A stretch of 64,000 bases of DNA from Hysterium pulicare CBS 123377 (GCA_000467715.1 AJFK01000464.1:1-64000); one strand, 5' to 3'; counted from the stretch's first letter, positions 10,800-22,002 are shown. Translations and numbers: made by a program. The notes: generated from the sequence alone by a model not told the origin.

Positions 10800-12012
10800 A
10801 TGCCTTTTGATTCCACTACTGAAATTCCCAGGCCTTACCAGGAAGATCTGCGATCGCAATCGCCGTCTCCACATAGATCCCATCGTCGCCATCATCATCA
10901 TCATCACCACCACTCTCGACATCCCCGCTCTCGCTCACGATCGCCGCTTCAGGATGAACACAATAGACATAAGCGCAGACGTTCGCGTTCACCTCCTCCA
11001 CGACCAGTGATGCTTCCTTTCCGAGCTCAGAAGCTCTCAAAGCATGACCTCAAAACCTACCAGCCATTGTTTGCATCCTATCTCGATATCCAGAAACAGC
11101 TTTACGTTGAGGATCTGGATGAGCGTGAATTGAAGGGGCGGTGGAAGAGCTTTGTTGGAAGATGGTATGTACACATCTGTAAAGTTTCGTCAGGCTGTCG
11201 ATGCGCAATGAGCTAACATTGGTGAGGAATCGTGGAGAACTAGCAGAAGGATGGTATGATCCTGCAACACTCCAGAAAGCAAAGCAATCAGCTTCTACCT
11301 CTTCTGCTGCTCCCAGCCGCCGAAGCGGTGATGCACCAGTGCCACACCAACGGCGAGGATCTCCAGACCGCCGACCCTACGAGTGCTCCGAGGTGCCTCT
11401 ACAGCCAGAGCCGCAGAGCGATGATGATGACTTTGGGCCTGCTCTCCCATCACAAGATACGCTGACCCGGAGACCGGGCCCAGGAATACCTAGGATAGAG
11501 GATTTGGAGCTGCGAGATGGTATAGATTTTTCCTATTCTGAGATCTTATTCCTGCATTAGAACTAACTTCATCCCTCATAGAACTCTGCGAAGAAGACCG
11601 TGCAAGAAACCGTGCTAACCGAATCGACGATATTCGATATGATCGCAAAGAAGATCGAAAAGCGCAGAAAGATCGTCTCGAAGAACTTGTTCCCCGCGCC
11701 GACCCCGGCTCACGCGAGCGCCAACTCGAGAAGAAGCGCGAAACTACTGGTACCCTGAACGCATTCCGTGACGCGAAAGAAGCAGGAGATGTGGAGGTTG
11801 GAGAAGCGGAGTTGATGGGGGATGATGGGATTGACGGATATAAGAAGAGGAAGAAGGAGCAAGAGCGGATAAAGAATGAAAGGGAAATACGGAAGGAGGA
11901 GATTATGAGGGCGAGGGCAGCAGAGAGGGAGGAGAGGCTGGTGGAGCATAGGGCGAAGGAGGCGAAGACCATCGAGATGCTGAAGGAAGTTGCTAGGCAA
12001 AGATTTGGCTGA
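10800..12012 (+). CDS. RS-rich nuclear protein, probable RNA-processing factor
   Basis: Protein of 362 residues from three exons: 10800-11164, 11227-11519 and 11582-12012. The N-terminus is rich in Arg/Ser with a run of eight His (residues about 31-38) and RSRSP motifs, as in SR-type splicing proteins. A conserved core follows: LSKHDLKTYQPLFASYLDIQ, then GRWKSFVGRWNRGELAEGWYDP across intron 1. Later come a DDDDFGPALP motif, PRADPGSRERQLEKK, and a strongly charged C-terminal helix (Lys/Glu/Arg, about residues 290-355) likely to form a coiled coil. Ascomycete homologues are often labelled RNA helicase HEL117, but I see no helicase motifs, so that label looks wrong here. A nuclear role in RNA processing is inferred from composition. 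Confidence 0.8.
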
Positions 12013-12457
12013 TTGAGAAGTGGATCCATGAATATCTATCATCAGTAGCCCGAGGTATCTATACTACACAGCAGATGGTCTCCGCTAATGGGCATTCCTA
12101 TGCAGGCTAAGGTTGTTGGTAGTTATGGGCCTTATTTGAACACTTGCGACAATACTTGACAGGACTATCCCACCAGCCGAGCACCCACTTTGATCCTTTT
12201 GGGCCAAGCCTAAATTGAGGCTAAAAAGTGTAATGTCTTGTTGAAGAATTAGAGAGTGACGGGATTCTTTACCAAGATACTGACGATGTTTTGCTGGGTA
12301 TGGCTCAGTAATTAATAAAATATTGTATTGGCAATATCGCCCGTGTGGAATTGGATTTGCAATGAAGTCTATGTGACAAGGTATCGCAATGCAGCAAAGG
12401 ACGCCTCCTGTATGCCCGAACAAACGCCTTCTAAATCAAGTGACCTAATATTTAGCC
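12013..12457. other. Intergenic region between convergent genes
   Basis: 3' flanks of the RS-rich gene (plus) and the UPF0132/DUF4870 gene (minus). A 112-codon minus-strand frame (12085-12423) has no recognisable content. Confidence 0.4.
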
Positions 12458-13198
12458 CTACTCATCATCCAGTATCGAGCTTGCTAGAGGTCCGAAGAAA
12501 GGGACTTCGAATCGATCGAGGGTTTCCGCTAAGTAGAACCGTCAGCTTTCTAGTCTTCCCAAAAGTATAGCAGAAGACTCCCTCACCATCCCGATACGCG
12601 CGCATCGTCAAGAACGCAATGAGCCCTAGATCGCATACAAAGAGCAACCAGGATATTATACTCGACCAGGAGAAGATAATGTGGACGACCTGTTCCCTAT
12701 ATCAGCATCTTCATCATAATTCACGGTTTCCCCTTCACTCCAGATAGTACTTACGAATATAAAAGCAAAGAGTAGACTACTCTGCCAAGCATGAAACCTC
12801 ACATAATCACTCCTATGCTCCAGCACAAGCAGGAGTACTCCTCCAGCGGGCGGGAGAAGCAAATATGCCAAACAAGCCTCATAATCCATCCTGAGCCCCA
12901 ACCTTGTCTCGAACATATCCACATCTTCTCGAGGTCCGCCGAAGCCACTTGGCATCGCATTCCAAGCTACCCGTTCTGGCTCATTTTGCTGACTCTGCTG
13001 CTGTTGCTGAGGAAAGTACGAGTTGCCATACGGGCCGGTAGAGTTTGGAGAGGTCAGAGTATCGGTTCCGAGATTGCGCGTGCGGTCGAGGGATGCGCGT
13101 GGGGAGGTTGCGTTTTGACGGGGAGAGGTTGGAGGGGGTGGTGAGAGCGCGCGGTGGCGTTCCGGGGAGACATCTTGGTAGGGTGCGAAGTCCGCCAT
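12458..13198 (-). CDS. UPF0132/DUF4870-family membrane protein
   Basis: Small membrane protein of 205 residues in three exons: 13198-12755, 12689-12587 and 12528-12458, all junctions in phase. The first about 95 residues are polar and disordered (Pro, Ser, Gln run). The conserved core follows: DYEACLAYLLLPPAGGVLLL, EHRSDYVRFHAWQS, FAFIFVVHIIFSWSS, then a third helix WLLFVCDLGLIAFLTM and MRAYRD. The last exon adds the terminal motif LDRFEVPFFGPLAS. The EHRSDYVRFHAWQS stretch is the signature shared with bacterial UPF0132 proteins, whose members have three helices. No biochemical function is established for the family as far as I know. It is divergent from the NRDE gene, with about 750 bases between the starts. 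Confidence 0.85.
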
Positions 13199-13954
13199 GT
13201 CCTGAGGCTGTTTGTTCTACGAGAAGATGTTCTGGTGGAATGGTCGTGTGATGGGTGTGTGGTGTACGCAGATTGCGGAGAGACGTAATGCGGCTATTTC
13301 GAGGTGCAGACACGTAGGGCTGATGATGAAACTCCGGGAGCTGTGAAGACGTGCGAGGCCGGGTTATCCTTGAGGCTTGGCACCATCTGGCAGTCCTAGA
13401 CCACGTGATATACGGGCAATGGAAGTAAAAATACAATTCGAGTGTTCTTCTTCTCGCAACCCTTAGAAATCCAGAATCCTGTCATTTCTCTTGCGACGCG
13501 TAATTCACGGACAATTTGCAGTATCTTCTGGTCAGCTGCTCGTGGTCAGACTTCTTAGGTTCGCTTGGCCCTTGCAACCATCTCCGTTTCCCGATGTCCA
13601 CAACAGGTTCCGAGGCTTAAAAGTAACATCAACTAGACTACTGCAACAATGCTACTTTCATTCACATTCACCTCACCTTATCGTGACAACTCACTGAACA
13701 GAAGTCTGGTGGAACCACGTACCAAGTCCAAGTAAGGGTAAAACTTCTCACCGCCACCGTGTACCTGCAGTACCTGCATAAAAAGATACTTCTACCCGTG
13801 CAAGCCCGAACCCTTGTGGCAATCACATTCGAGACATAAATTTCACTTCTTTTCCTATACATTCTTTCTCTACAACACCATCTCTTTATATCACCACTCT
13901 AATACATACTTTCGTACTCAGAGGGCCAATCAACTTTCGTTTCGCGCGCTTAAA
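13199..13954. other. Divergent promoter region
   Basis: Shared upstream region of the UPF0132/DUF4870 gene (minus) and the NRDE gene (plus). A pyrimidine-rich leader (about 13840-13910, with runs of TTC and CTC) precedes the NRDE start, as is common in fungal 5' UTRs. No gene is seen. Confidence 0.45.
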
Positions 13955-14956
13955 ATGTGTATCGCCATTGTGACGACCGAACATCCTCAATATCCCTTCA
14001 TATTACTCAACAACAGAGATGTAATTTGCAGTCTTACGTTCTTTACTGAAGATTGCCCACTGACAATCTCCTTCTAGGAATATCTTCATCGTCCAACTGC
14101 AGAGGCAACATGGTGGGATTCGCCAAGCTCTCACGTGCTGGGCGGATATGACCTCTACCGCGCAGCTCACGGCACTTGGTTGGGCGTAACGCGGCAGGGC
14201 CGAGTTGCAGTTCTTACCAATTACCGTGAAGATGACGAGGCTATCATTTCCGGCGCTCGAAGTAGAGGTCTGCTTCCAAATGGATATCTAAAGCCAGAAC
14301 CCCACGCTGCGGATGATTCAGCTGAAGAGTATGCGAAGAGGCTCGTGGATGAAGACGGAACGAGAGGAGTTGGAGGCTTCAGCTTACTCTATGGTAAAAT
14401 TCAAGATGTGATCAAGGGCAAGAAGGGCCTCGCTATCATTTCAAACCGAACTCCGGATGTCGATGGCCTAATATGGGTCGCCAAAAGTCCCGAAACACTT
14501 GCACTCAGTAACTCATTCTTTGGCGATGACACCTGGCCAAAAGTTGTAAACGGGGAGAAAGCGCTCAAGGAAGCAGTGCGGGAGAGCGTGGAAATGAAAG
14601 AGAGCAAAGATGAGCTTCTCCAAAGAGTTTTCGCACTACTGAGTGTCGATACCATGCCTCGACAGAAGAGTGACGAAGAGTGGGACATGTATCTCAACCA
14701 ACTTCGACATAGCATCTTCATCCCCGCTCTGAAGAATCACGAAATGGATGGCATGCCCCCGCAGACCATGTCGGCACATGCGAAAAATGCGGACGCAACA
14801 TCTGGGGTCTATGGGACACAAAAACAGATCGCCATCCTAGTTGATCGGGAAGGCAAGATGACATACGTGGAAAGGACCTTATTTGATAGGGATGCCAAAC
14901 CAGTTGAGAAAGGCAAAAGTGACAGGACATTCGAGTTCCAGATTGAAGGCTGGTAA
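13955..14956 (+). CDS. NRDE-domain protein (TANGO2 family)
   Basis: Protein of 314 residues from two exons: 13955-14020 and 14078-14956. It starts with the family hallmark MCIAIVTTEHPQYPF, whose second residue Cys could act as an N-terminal nucleophile if Met is removed. It then gives LLNNRD, followed after the intron by EYLHRPTAEATWWD, so splicing assembles the diagnostic NRDE motif exactly at the junction. Further conserved pieces are GGYDLYRAAHGTWLGVTRQG, VLTNYRE and SRGLLP near the middle of the N-terminal half. The family includes human TANGO2, implicated in Golgi organisation and lipid or haem handling, but the molecular activity is still debated. Cytosolic or mitochondrial location cannot be told from sequence. 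The start is fixed by the MC hallmark. Confidence 0.92.
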
Positions 14957-15450
14957 TAAGAACATATGCCTGTTTCCACAGAACCTCTATTCAGCTACAA
15001 AGGAATTCAGAAATCACGACCACACTTCATGCTACATTTGCCTTTTTCGACTCTTTCATGACTTGCCACTCTCCTTTAACCTCTTCGCCTGGAACCTCAC
15101 TTCCAGACATCTTTACTACTAACTTTTTGGTGATCTTGGATCGTCCAAACAGTAGATGTGGGATGATCTTCGGCGGGTGAATCACTTTCTCCTCTTCACC
15201 ATCAGCTCACATGATGTCACAGTCGCGCCCGCAACTAAGGTGAATATCCTCAACGGTGAATCCAATGTTTACAAAACAACGCCTCGAATTATCTCAAACA
15301 TACTTTCTCTCAGTTCCCAAACATCATCTCCAACCATTTCCCTTCAGCCACCCAACATCATTTGCTGTCGTCACAATCTTTCTAGCTTCTTCAACTACTA
15401 TCAACTCTCTTTACAGCCTTCTACCAATCCCAACTCTGCCCTCATCCAGT
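14957..15450. other. Intergenic region, promoter of next gene
   Basis: C/T-rich upstream sequence (about 15290-15450) precedes the next gene. In that gene's frame the reading is open back to 15256, but the residues before 15451 look like untranslated leader. Confidence 0.4.
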
Positions 15451-16185
15451 ATGTGCAGACGCCTTGTGTTCACTTTTCCTGCCTGCCAGCATGAGGAAAC
15501 CACATTCTATCTCGACTGCAAATTTCCAAACTGTCACGACATCCACAGAGACGACCTTGGCTACCCCGAATACCCTTGTCCATCATGCAGTCTTTCCTCT
15601 ACTCCTCAAGACAGCCTTTTGCCGGCCCATCACAATGGACATCCCGAGCATAAGCCCTCATTCAGCAGCCTCTCAGGCACGTCAGACAGTGACAGTGTTT
15701 CGTCCCTAACCGCAACCATCCTTGGAAAAAGGAGCCCCCCTCTCTCTCTCAGCAAATCAGAGGAGGAGAAAAAACATGCTGCTCTGGTCGCCCAACAGCT
15801 GGAAGAGCTCAATGCGCATATGAGACGAAGCTCAATCTCAGACATCGTGCAATACCCCGAGCACCACATGCCTGTTCTCCCGCAAACGCATATGGCCTCA
15901 GTGCCGCAGGCTGTAGGATTTTCGTCATCGGTTAGCATCCCAAAACCAAGCTCTACTAAGCATTCCTGGATTTTGCTAACTAGACATGAGGCTTTAGGAG
16001 ATTACTATAATTTCGGCTTTTCCCAACCCCCTCAGGCTCCCACAGCTGGTTTGGGAATGCCCGCCTTTGCTCCCTTTGCTGGCCCTGGTCGTCCGGTCAC
16101 CCGTCGTCGACGTGAGAGGAGGAGCCGCAGCGTTTACTTGGGAACTCTGGTCCCGCTGATAGAGAGGAGGTTTGCTAGACAATAG
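15451..16185 (+). CDS. Conserved fungal Cys/His-rich N-terminus protein, function unknown
   Basis: Predicted protein of 244 residues. I chose the methionine at 15451 (MCRRLVFTFPACQHEET) rather than an upstream one at 15256, because only from here is the sequence compact and cysteine-rich. The first about 50 residues contain Cys and His spaced as CQHEET, CKFPNCHDIH and YPCPSC, which suggests a small zinc-binding fold. The rest is Ser/Pro-rich and disordered, with a short charged stretch (SEEEKKHAALVAQQLEELNA) and a basic tail (RRRRERRSRS). I do not know the function. An intron around 15930-15997 with a GCTAAC branch is conceivable, but removing it would break a more natural frame. Confidence 0.6.
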   Translation: MCRRLVFTFPACQHEETTFYLDCKFPNCHDIHRDDLGYPEYPCPSCSLSSTPQDSLLPAHHNGHPEHKPSFSSLSGTSDSDSVSSLTATILGKRSPPLSLSKSEEEKKHAALVAQQLEELNAHMRRSSISDIVQYPEHHMPVLPQTHMASVPQAVGFSSSVSIPKPSSTKHSWILLTRHEALGDYYNFGFSQPPQAPTAGLGMPAFAPFAGPGRPVTRRRRERRSRSVYLGTLVPLIERRFARQ

Positions 16186-16889
16186 ATTGGTATGCCGTAA
16201 GACCCAGATCCTTTGACTTGTTGGAACCTATGCTGATCCTTACGCTCGTAGCTGTCTATTGTGAGTGGAGAGAGTGTGTGCAATTTGATTTTCCTGGTTT
16301 CTGGTTCTTGGTCTATTGCCTTGGGGCTAAGTTTAATACTCTGTTTTTGCTGGTTTCTCTATGTTTAGTTTTGCTGTTCTTAACCTAAGCTGGGATTAGG
16401 CTGCTTTCTAGATAGAATTTCTTGCTTTATAAACTACCTCAGAAAAAGACTAATGCTCTATGACATGATCACAATAACATTTCCATAGTCGAAGTGATCG
16501 CTGTGCACGGTGCACTTGGGCTTTGGGACAAGGGATAAAGCAAGGTCGGCTCCGCCAACATGCTAAATAAGTTAGCTTTACTGAAGTTACCTTTCATAAT
16601 AGTCTAGAAAAGTTAAATTTTAAATCTAATGTTCTTCAGCCTTTGGGTAGTGTCGCCATATTGAAAACGCTATGCTGATCCGAGTGCATTCATGCTTAGC
16701 CTCCAGCTCCTCGCTCGTGATTGGCTGGCGCTCTTCGTGACGTTTACTCTCGGCTCTGCCAAACAATCCTCCGACTGCCGACAAGCTGCCTTCATCAAAC
16801 AACACGCCATGGACCATGTCAATCTTCTATAATACTTAGTACCTCACCTAGACCTAGAACCAATCCTTTGCCGTTCTCCCTCTCACAGA
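16186..16889. other. Intergenic region, no gene seen
   Basis: T-rich terminator-like sequence after the upstream gene (about 16290-16400), then the promoter of the RING-CH gene with a pyrimidine-rich leader just before 16890. Confidence 0.4.
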
Positions 16890-18500
16890 ATGGCTTCTCT
16901 CCCTCCTCGCCCAGCCTCACAACGGAGGTCATCGCCCCGCGAAGAAGCCTCCTCATCCGCTCAAAACAACCAGTCACAACTCGACCGGACCAACAGCGAG
17001 GCCTTCTCCACAACCTCAGAAGACTCTCAGACTCTTCTACTGAACCACCGACAGCTTTCGCGGTCCTCCAGTGCTACCGAACACCCGCAGCAACAACAGA
17101 AGCCAGCTGCGCCTAAACCCCAAGCTGCACACGCAGATGCCGAACCCCGCAAGTGCTGGATATGTTTCAACGATGAAACGGAAGATGATCCCATGTCTTC
17201 AGAATGGAGAAGTCCATGTCCCTGCGTTCTTGTCGCGCACGAGAAATGCCTTTTAGACTGGATTGCGGATATGGAGGCGCCGAACTCCAGGCGGAGGGCT
17301 GGTGGGTTGGCGAAGGTACTTTGCCCACAATGCAAGTCGGAAATACGGGTAGTCCGACCGAAGAGTGTAGTTGTGGAAAGTGTGAGGGCTATTGAACGAA
17401 TAACAGGGACTTTACTAGTCCCAGGCTTGTTCTTTGTGATAGGCTCAGCTGCCTACTCGACGGCAACATTCCTAGGCACTCACGCGGTGTACGAGGTATT
17501 TGGTATGGAGGATGGACTAAGGATTCTACATCCTCTCTACGAAGCTCCGGATCTCGCAGAAGGTTCGGGGGCGTTGCGACTACTCAACCACGTGCGTCAC
17601 CACTGGCGACTTGACCTCGGACTTCCTCTAATCCCTACCGTCCTTATTGCTTCTCGAACAACGCTCTCAGACAGTTTCCTCCCCTTTATCCCCCTCATCT
17701 TCTTCGCCAGCTCCGCAGGCCATGAAGAAATGCTGAATATAGGCCACTGGCCTCCAAGCGCTGCTCTGACGATCTCCCTCCTTCCCTATCTTCGAGGCGC
17801 CTACAATGCATACTATGAGAAATTCTGGCTCCCGAAAGAGCAGAGATGGCTTAAAGAGATTCAACCACGAGCGGGCGAGGGGGATGCTGGCAATAACGAT
17901 AACGAAGCCAGGGACGCCGGAGGCGACGGCGATAATCATATCCACGAAGTCTTCGAAGATGATGAGGGTGTTGTAGAAGTTGAAGTTGATTTCGACCTTT
18001 TCGCGGAATGGAATAACGGTGGTGCTGCAGACAACAACAATGCTCAAGAGGCACCTCCGGTTCCGATAGCCCGCGGTCCTGCTCCCCCTCTCAACGCTCC
18101 ACCTCAAGACCACCAGGAAGCTGCTCCAGCGCCGGATATCCCTGTCGCACCCGCTCAACGTCGTAACCGCAACCGCCGTGAACGGAACATCAATTTCTCC
18201 ACTACCTCGCTTGCCGACACTATTCTCGGCGCTCTCCTCTTCCCTTCAATTGCAGCAGCCGTTGGTGAAGCACTTAAAGTCGCTCTACCGAAATCTTGGG
18301 TCACACCGCCCGCAAATGGCAGACCAACGGGTTTCCTACAGGCGAAGTGGGCTAGAAGTATCGTCGGAGGATGCCTGTTTGTGGGCGTCAAGGATGCGGT
18401 TATGCTCTATGTGAGATGGAAGATGGCGCAGAATCATCGAAAGAGGAGAGTTTTGGATTATGATAGGGGAAAAGCTAAAGGCCGGGGTGCTAGGGCGTAA
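16890..18500 (+). CDS. RING-CH (MARCH-type) membrane E3 ubiquitin ligase
   Basis: Single-exon protein of 536 residues. After a disordered N-terminus, residues about 88-152 form a C4HC3 RING-CH domain: CWIC, then CPC, HEKC and CPQC, the spacing used by membrane-bound MARCH-type ligases that recruit an E2. Hydrophobic segments follow (LLVPGLFFVIGSAAYSTATF; FLPFIPLIFFASSAG; ALTISLLPYLRGAYNAYY) and a C-terminal one near SIVGGCLFVGVKDAVMLYV. An acidic then Pro/Ala-rich linker lies at about residues 340-420. The likely location is the ER or another internal membrane, where it would ubiquitinate membrane proteins. Substrates are unknown. It is more compact than yeast Doa10, which has the RING at the N-terminus and about 14 helices, so it is not Doa10. 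Confidence 0.85.
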   Translation: MASLPPRPASQRRSSPREEASSSAQNNQSQLDRTNSEAFSTTSEDSQTLLLNHRQLSRSSSATEHPQQQQKPAAPKPQAAHADAEPRKCWICFNDETEDDPMSSEWRSPCPCVLVAHEKCLLDWIADMEAPNSRRRAGGLAKVLCPQCKSEIRVVRPKSVVVESVRAIERITGTLLVPGLFFVIGSAAYSTATFLGTHAVYEVFGMEDGLRILHPLYEAPDLAEGSGALRLLNHVRHHWRLDLGLPLIPTVLIASRTTLSDSFLPFIPLIFFASSAGHEEMLNIGHWPPSAALTISLLPYLRGAYNAYYEKFWLPKEQRWLKEIQPRAGEGDAGNNDNEARDAGGDGDNHIHEVFEDDEGVVEVEVDFDLFAEWNNGGAADNNNAQEAPPVPIARGPAPPLNAPPQDHQEAAPAPDIPVAPAQRRNRNRRERNINFSTTSLADTILGALLFPSIAAAVGEALKVALPKSWVTPPANGRPTGFLQAKWARSIVGGCLFVGVKDAVMLYVRWKMAQNHRKRRVLDYDRGKAKGRGARA

Positions 18501-19033
18501 GTGCAGGTGATAGCTGGAGGTACCACAGCATTGGGACTAAATCCATGATGGTATTTTGGGGTTATGATATATAGCAGGAGCCTTGCCCATAATGAAGACC
18601 TAGTTAGGGAGAAGGTCCCTAGGAATTTACACTCATCTTACTTAGTGAAATGGTTTATGAAAGTTGGCATAGCTTGTCTATGAGCGTGACATTTGCGTTT
18701 CTGCAATACTGAGTCTTACTTACATACGTTTCGGTATAGGTTGTTTAACTTGAACCATTAAAGGAGATCCACAAGAATTAGCGCATGTGAGAAAATTGTG
18801 GGGCGCATGTGAAAAAGCGTCGGCCAATTAGAGATTTCTTGAGATAGTTCCACCTCACATATACACTCACATCAAAGAAATATCGAATTACATCAGAGAA
18901 CGCGGGGGCAATTATTCGCTTATTTAAGCAGTTGTGCAAGTATGAACATCAAAAACCAAATCTTCATCCTACACTTCCTTTCTTTTCCTATTCCTTAGTT
19001 ATTACCACTATTTTGAGGTCACAATCATAAAGA
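18501..19033. other. Intergenic region, promoter of TFC6
   Basis: AT-rich spacer between same-strand genes. A C/T-rich tract (about 18965-19010) lies directly upstream of the TFC6 start. No open frame has coding features. Confidence 0.45.
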
Positions 19034-21538
19034 ATGTCAACCCGTCGCTCAGGTCGTGCGCGCCAACCCAACACAAAATACGTCAATGATCCCTTCGCAG
19101 GCATAGAAGATGTCCTCTATGCATCCTCTGATTCCGGTTCTAGCACTACTTCTGTAGAACTGGCAGATGAAGGAAGCGATGGCGAAGTTGAGGAGCCTGC
19201 TGAAGAGGAGGATGAGGTAATAAGCGAGTCTGACCTTGCACCCGAAGGCTCAGATTCTGATCCTGAAGGGGGCAGAAATGCAGAAGAATCGTTCGATGAA
19301 GATGATATTGTCTTGATGGACTCTGGTGGTGAGGGTGAGGGCGACGGGGAGAAAGATGATTCTCGAAAGCGCGTTGGCCGTACGGTCAGGCAAAAGCGTT
19401 TTCTGCGCACTCAAGCTAAAAGCCGTGCGGGTAAGGACATGCGCCAGAGAGGTATTGAAGAGTATCATATGAAAGGCGCGAAGGAGACGAGGGCAATGTA
19501 TCTTTTCGGCCCAGCGAGGGAAGATCTCATGCCGCTTCTTAAGACGAAAGAGAAATGGATTGATCAATTTACGTTACCTTCAAAGAATACTGATGATGTG
19601 GGCAATGGAGGCTTGAGTAAGACATTCTTTTGCTCTGAAGAGGTTCTGCAACGGGAAATCGACCAGACAAGGAATTGGTACTGGAACCAAGGGGGACGAG
19701 ATGCATTCCAGAGAGGACAAAAGAGCAGGGAGTTGAATGAGGATGAAGGCCGATCATATTTACCGCCGTCAAGATCTGCCGCGAATCTCTTGCTAGGGAC
19801 GTTCAAGGGGCAGAAGCTCTATACTATCGGCACAGGCAAGTTCATGAGCGTGGCGGATGCTTTCGGAGGCAAAACTCACAAGACGACGAGACGAGCATGG
19901 ATATTTAATTTCGGAGCTCGAATCCAAGATGCACAATGGGTCCCAGGAAATGAGACAGAAACACAATACCTCGCTGTGGTAGTACAGCAGAAGAATCCTA
20001 CAAGGAAAACCTACAAACCGATGCAAAATCCCAAGGCCCCTGCATTCACACCACATCGGCCTTATCCGGCTTCGATCCAAATATGGGCATTTGATTCTAC
20101 TCCCAAGGGTGATTTAAATATCGAGAGTCCACCGAGACTGGAATTAGTTATATGTACGGGCTGGGGTTCTGCTAGACAAATAAAGTGGTCTCCGGTCAGC
20201 GTCTCTCACAATCTCAACTCAGCGAACTTAGAGAACACCATTCACCTTGGCCTTCTTGCTAGCATTTGGGCGGATGGGAAGACACGAGTTCTTGATATTT
20301 CATTTCCTAAACCCCACCCGAATACGTCAAAGACCTACTACCTGAATATCACCCGTGCATCATTCGAAGTCCAGCCACCCTCTACACTCTGCACATGTGT
20401 TACCTGGATGTCTGGTACAACAGTAGCGGCCGGTACCTCGAATGGAAACGTCGGAGTCTGGACACTCACACGCCCAAACGTCTTCCTATCCCCTCAGGAT
20501 TCAGAGAACAGTGCTACCCAACCCTCGAACCCACGACCTTGGTTCTATCAAATGCTTCAACACTCCTACGTATTGACCATCTCCAACGCCTTCCCGTCTC
20601 GCCCAAATTTTCTTAGCACAACCGGCGCAGATGGCTACCTTCGCCTTACGGATCTACGCTCTCCTCAACTTGACACAGTCCTCGGCGCACGTAGTCGCAT
20701 TTTCGGTCTCGCACAAGCCTGGCACGAACAGACACAATCATTCCTCACGCCTGATGAGAACTACCTTTTGCGCAACCACGCCATCAGAAGATACTACATG
20801 ACCACGTCGTCCATGCGAGCCGAATCCCAGATCCTGTGCTGTGCGACGAGCTTGCTCCATCCGGGGGTTTTGATAGGATCTGCCGATGGAATAGTGCTTG
20901 GAGGGAATCCGACTGCGAGGATCTTGGATAGCAAGGAAGTGCCCTGGCATCAAGTTTGGTTTAAGCATGAGTGGAGGAGAGGGAGGACAGTTGAACCTCA
21001 TGAGCAAGCTCCCGCTGAGACAGTCGCTACTGCTGGAGAAACCCGGGAAGCAACAGGCCAAGATTCGACTTCCGCTGCCGGGGAAGCGAACACAACATCA
21101 TCGGTTCAACCAACGACTCCCGCGCGGGAGATTTCGGCGTCCCCAGAAACCAACATAACTGAACAACCCCATACCGCCACTACAGCACCTCAAACACCAG
21201 CACCTACGACTTCCAGTGACACAAACCAACCACAACCCGCTACTCCAGTTCCCACAACTCCAATTGCAAACAATCCAGCTGTGCAGACCGCAGCTGTCCA
21301 AAATCCTATCCTCACTCAACCGCTTTCTCGCATAACGGAAGGCTACAAACCCATCTCGATTAACCTAGCTCAAAACCGCAAAGGCGACATCCACACCGAC
21401 GCCGGTAGACTCGCTACCATCTTTGAGGAACAGACTGCTGTTACGTGTGTGGCTTGGAATCAGAATTTGAAGGCGGGGACGTGGGCGGTTGCTGGGATGG
21501 CGAGTGGGTTGCTGAGGGTTGAGGATATTGGAGTTTAG
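19034..21538 (+). CDS. TFC6: TFIIIC subunit Tfc6-like WD40 protein
   Basis: Single-exon protein of 834 residues, a subunit of the TFIIIC complex that binds the B box of tRNA genes and recruits TFIIIB for RNA polymerase III. The N-terminus begins MSTRRSGRARQPNTKYVNDP, a form common to fungal Tfc6/Sfc6 proteins, and runs into a strongly acidic region (about residues 30-115). The middle and C-terminal half carry a divergent WD40 propeller, with blades near AWIFNFGARIQDAQWVPG, ICTGWGSARQIKWSPVS, TCVTWMSGTTVAAGTSNG, FLSTTGADGYLRLTDLRSP and TCVAWNQNLKAGTWAVAGMA. A Pro/Thr-rich disordered insert of about 110 residues separates the last blades. The assignment rests on family resemblance of the N-terminus plus the propeller. 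Confidence 0.8.
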   Translation: MSTRRSGRARQPNTKYVNDPFAGIEDVLYASSDSGSSTTSVELADEGSDGEVEEPAEEEDEVISESDLAPEGSDSDPEGGRNAEESFDEDDIVLMDSGGEGEGDGEKDDSRKRVGRTVRQKRFLRTQAKSRAGKDMRQRGIEEYHMKGAKETRAMYLFGPAREDLMPLLKTKEKWIDQFTLPSKNTDDVGNGGLSKTFFCSEEVLQREIDQTRNWYWNQGGRDAFQRGQKSRELNEDEGRSYLPPSRSAANLLLGTFKGQKLYTIGTGKFMSVADAFGGKTHKTTRRAWIFNFGARIQDAQWVPGNETETQYLAVVVQQKNPTRKTYKPMQNPKAPAFTPHRPYPASIQIWAFDSTPKGDLNIESPPRLELVICTGWGSARQIKWSPVSVSHNLNSANLENTIHLGLLASIWADGKTRVLDISFPKPHPNTSKTYYLNITRASFEVQPPSTLCTCVTWMSGTTVAAGTSNGNVGVWTLTRPNVFLSPQDSENSATQPSNPRPWFYQMLQHSYVLTISNAFPSRPNFLSTTGADGYLRLTDLRSPQLDTVLGARSRIFGLAQAWHEQTQSFLTPDENYLLRNHAIRRYYMTTSSMRAESQILCCATSLLHPGVLIGSADGIVLGGNPTARILDSKEVPWHQVWFKHEWRRGRTVEPHEQAPAETVATAGETREATGQDSTSAAGEANTTSSVQPTTPAREISASPETNITEQPHTATTAPQTPAPTTSSDTNQPQPATPVPTTPIANNPAVQTAAVQNPILTQPLSRITEGYKPISINLAQNRKGDIHTDAGRLATIFEEQTAVTCVAWNQNLKAGTWAVAGMASGLLRVEDIGV

Positions 21539-22002
21539 GCGGGAGGATATTTAGTTGTTTTAAGATAATGTATGGCGATGGGTAGTTGGACTTGAATCTA
21601 TCAGGGTTTAAGATTTAGGAGTTGACGGTGATGGGTTTTGTATAAGTCAGAAGATATACTCTGCATTCAGGGATACGAGCTGTAAGGAGGACTGATATGA
21701 TCATACCATAGACATATATAATTCCAATTAATTAGTCTTTTACAGACTTCGAGAAACAATTGTATAAGTCAGTGAAGTTAGCTTCGACTATTAAACTTAG
21801 TGCAGGGCTTAAGGAAAATGTGTACTCGTGCGCGTGAAGAGGGACGGTCACGTGTAAGAGATACGAAAACAGCTTAGGGTCGACTAGGGAGCCCGAGCTT
21901 CACTACTCATTCATCACTTCACCCTCTTATGAACTACATTTAAGCAAGGCCATCAATGGCACACACTCGAAATCATCTGTATTTTTTGCAGTTGCTTCGA
22001 AG
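21539..22002. other. Intergenic region, no gene seen
   Basis: 3' flank of TFC6 and promoter of the kinase gene; AT-rich, no open frame of note. Confidence 0.4.

Noticed and set aside
10800-12012. Labelling the RS-rich protein an RNA helicase
   Set aside because: None of the helicase motifs (Walker A, DEAD/DEAH, SAT) is present; the label seems to be inherited from old annotation.
17200-18500. Assigning the RING-CH ligase to Doa10/MARCH6
   Set aside because: The RING is not at the extreme N-terminus, and the protein is less than half the length with far fewer helices.
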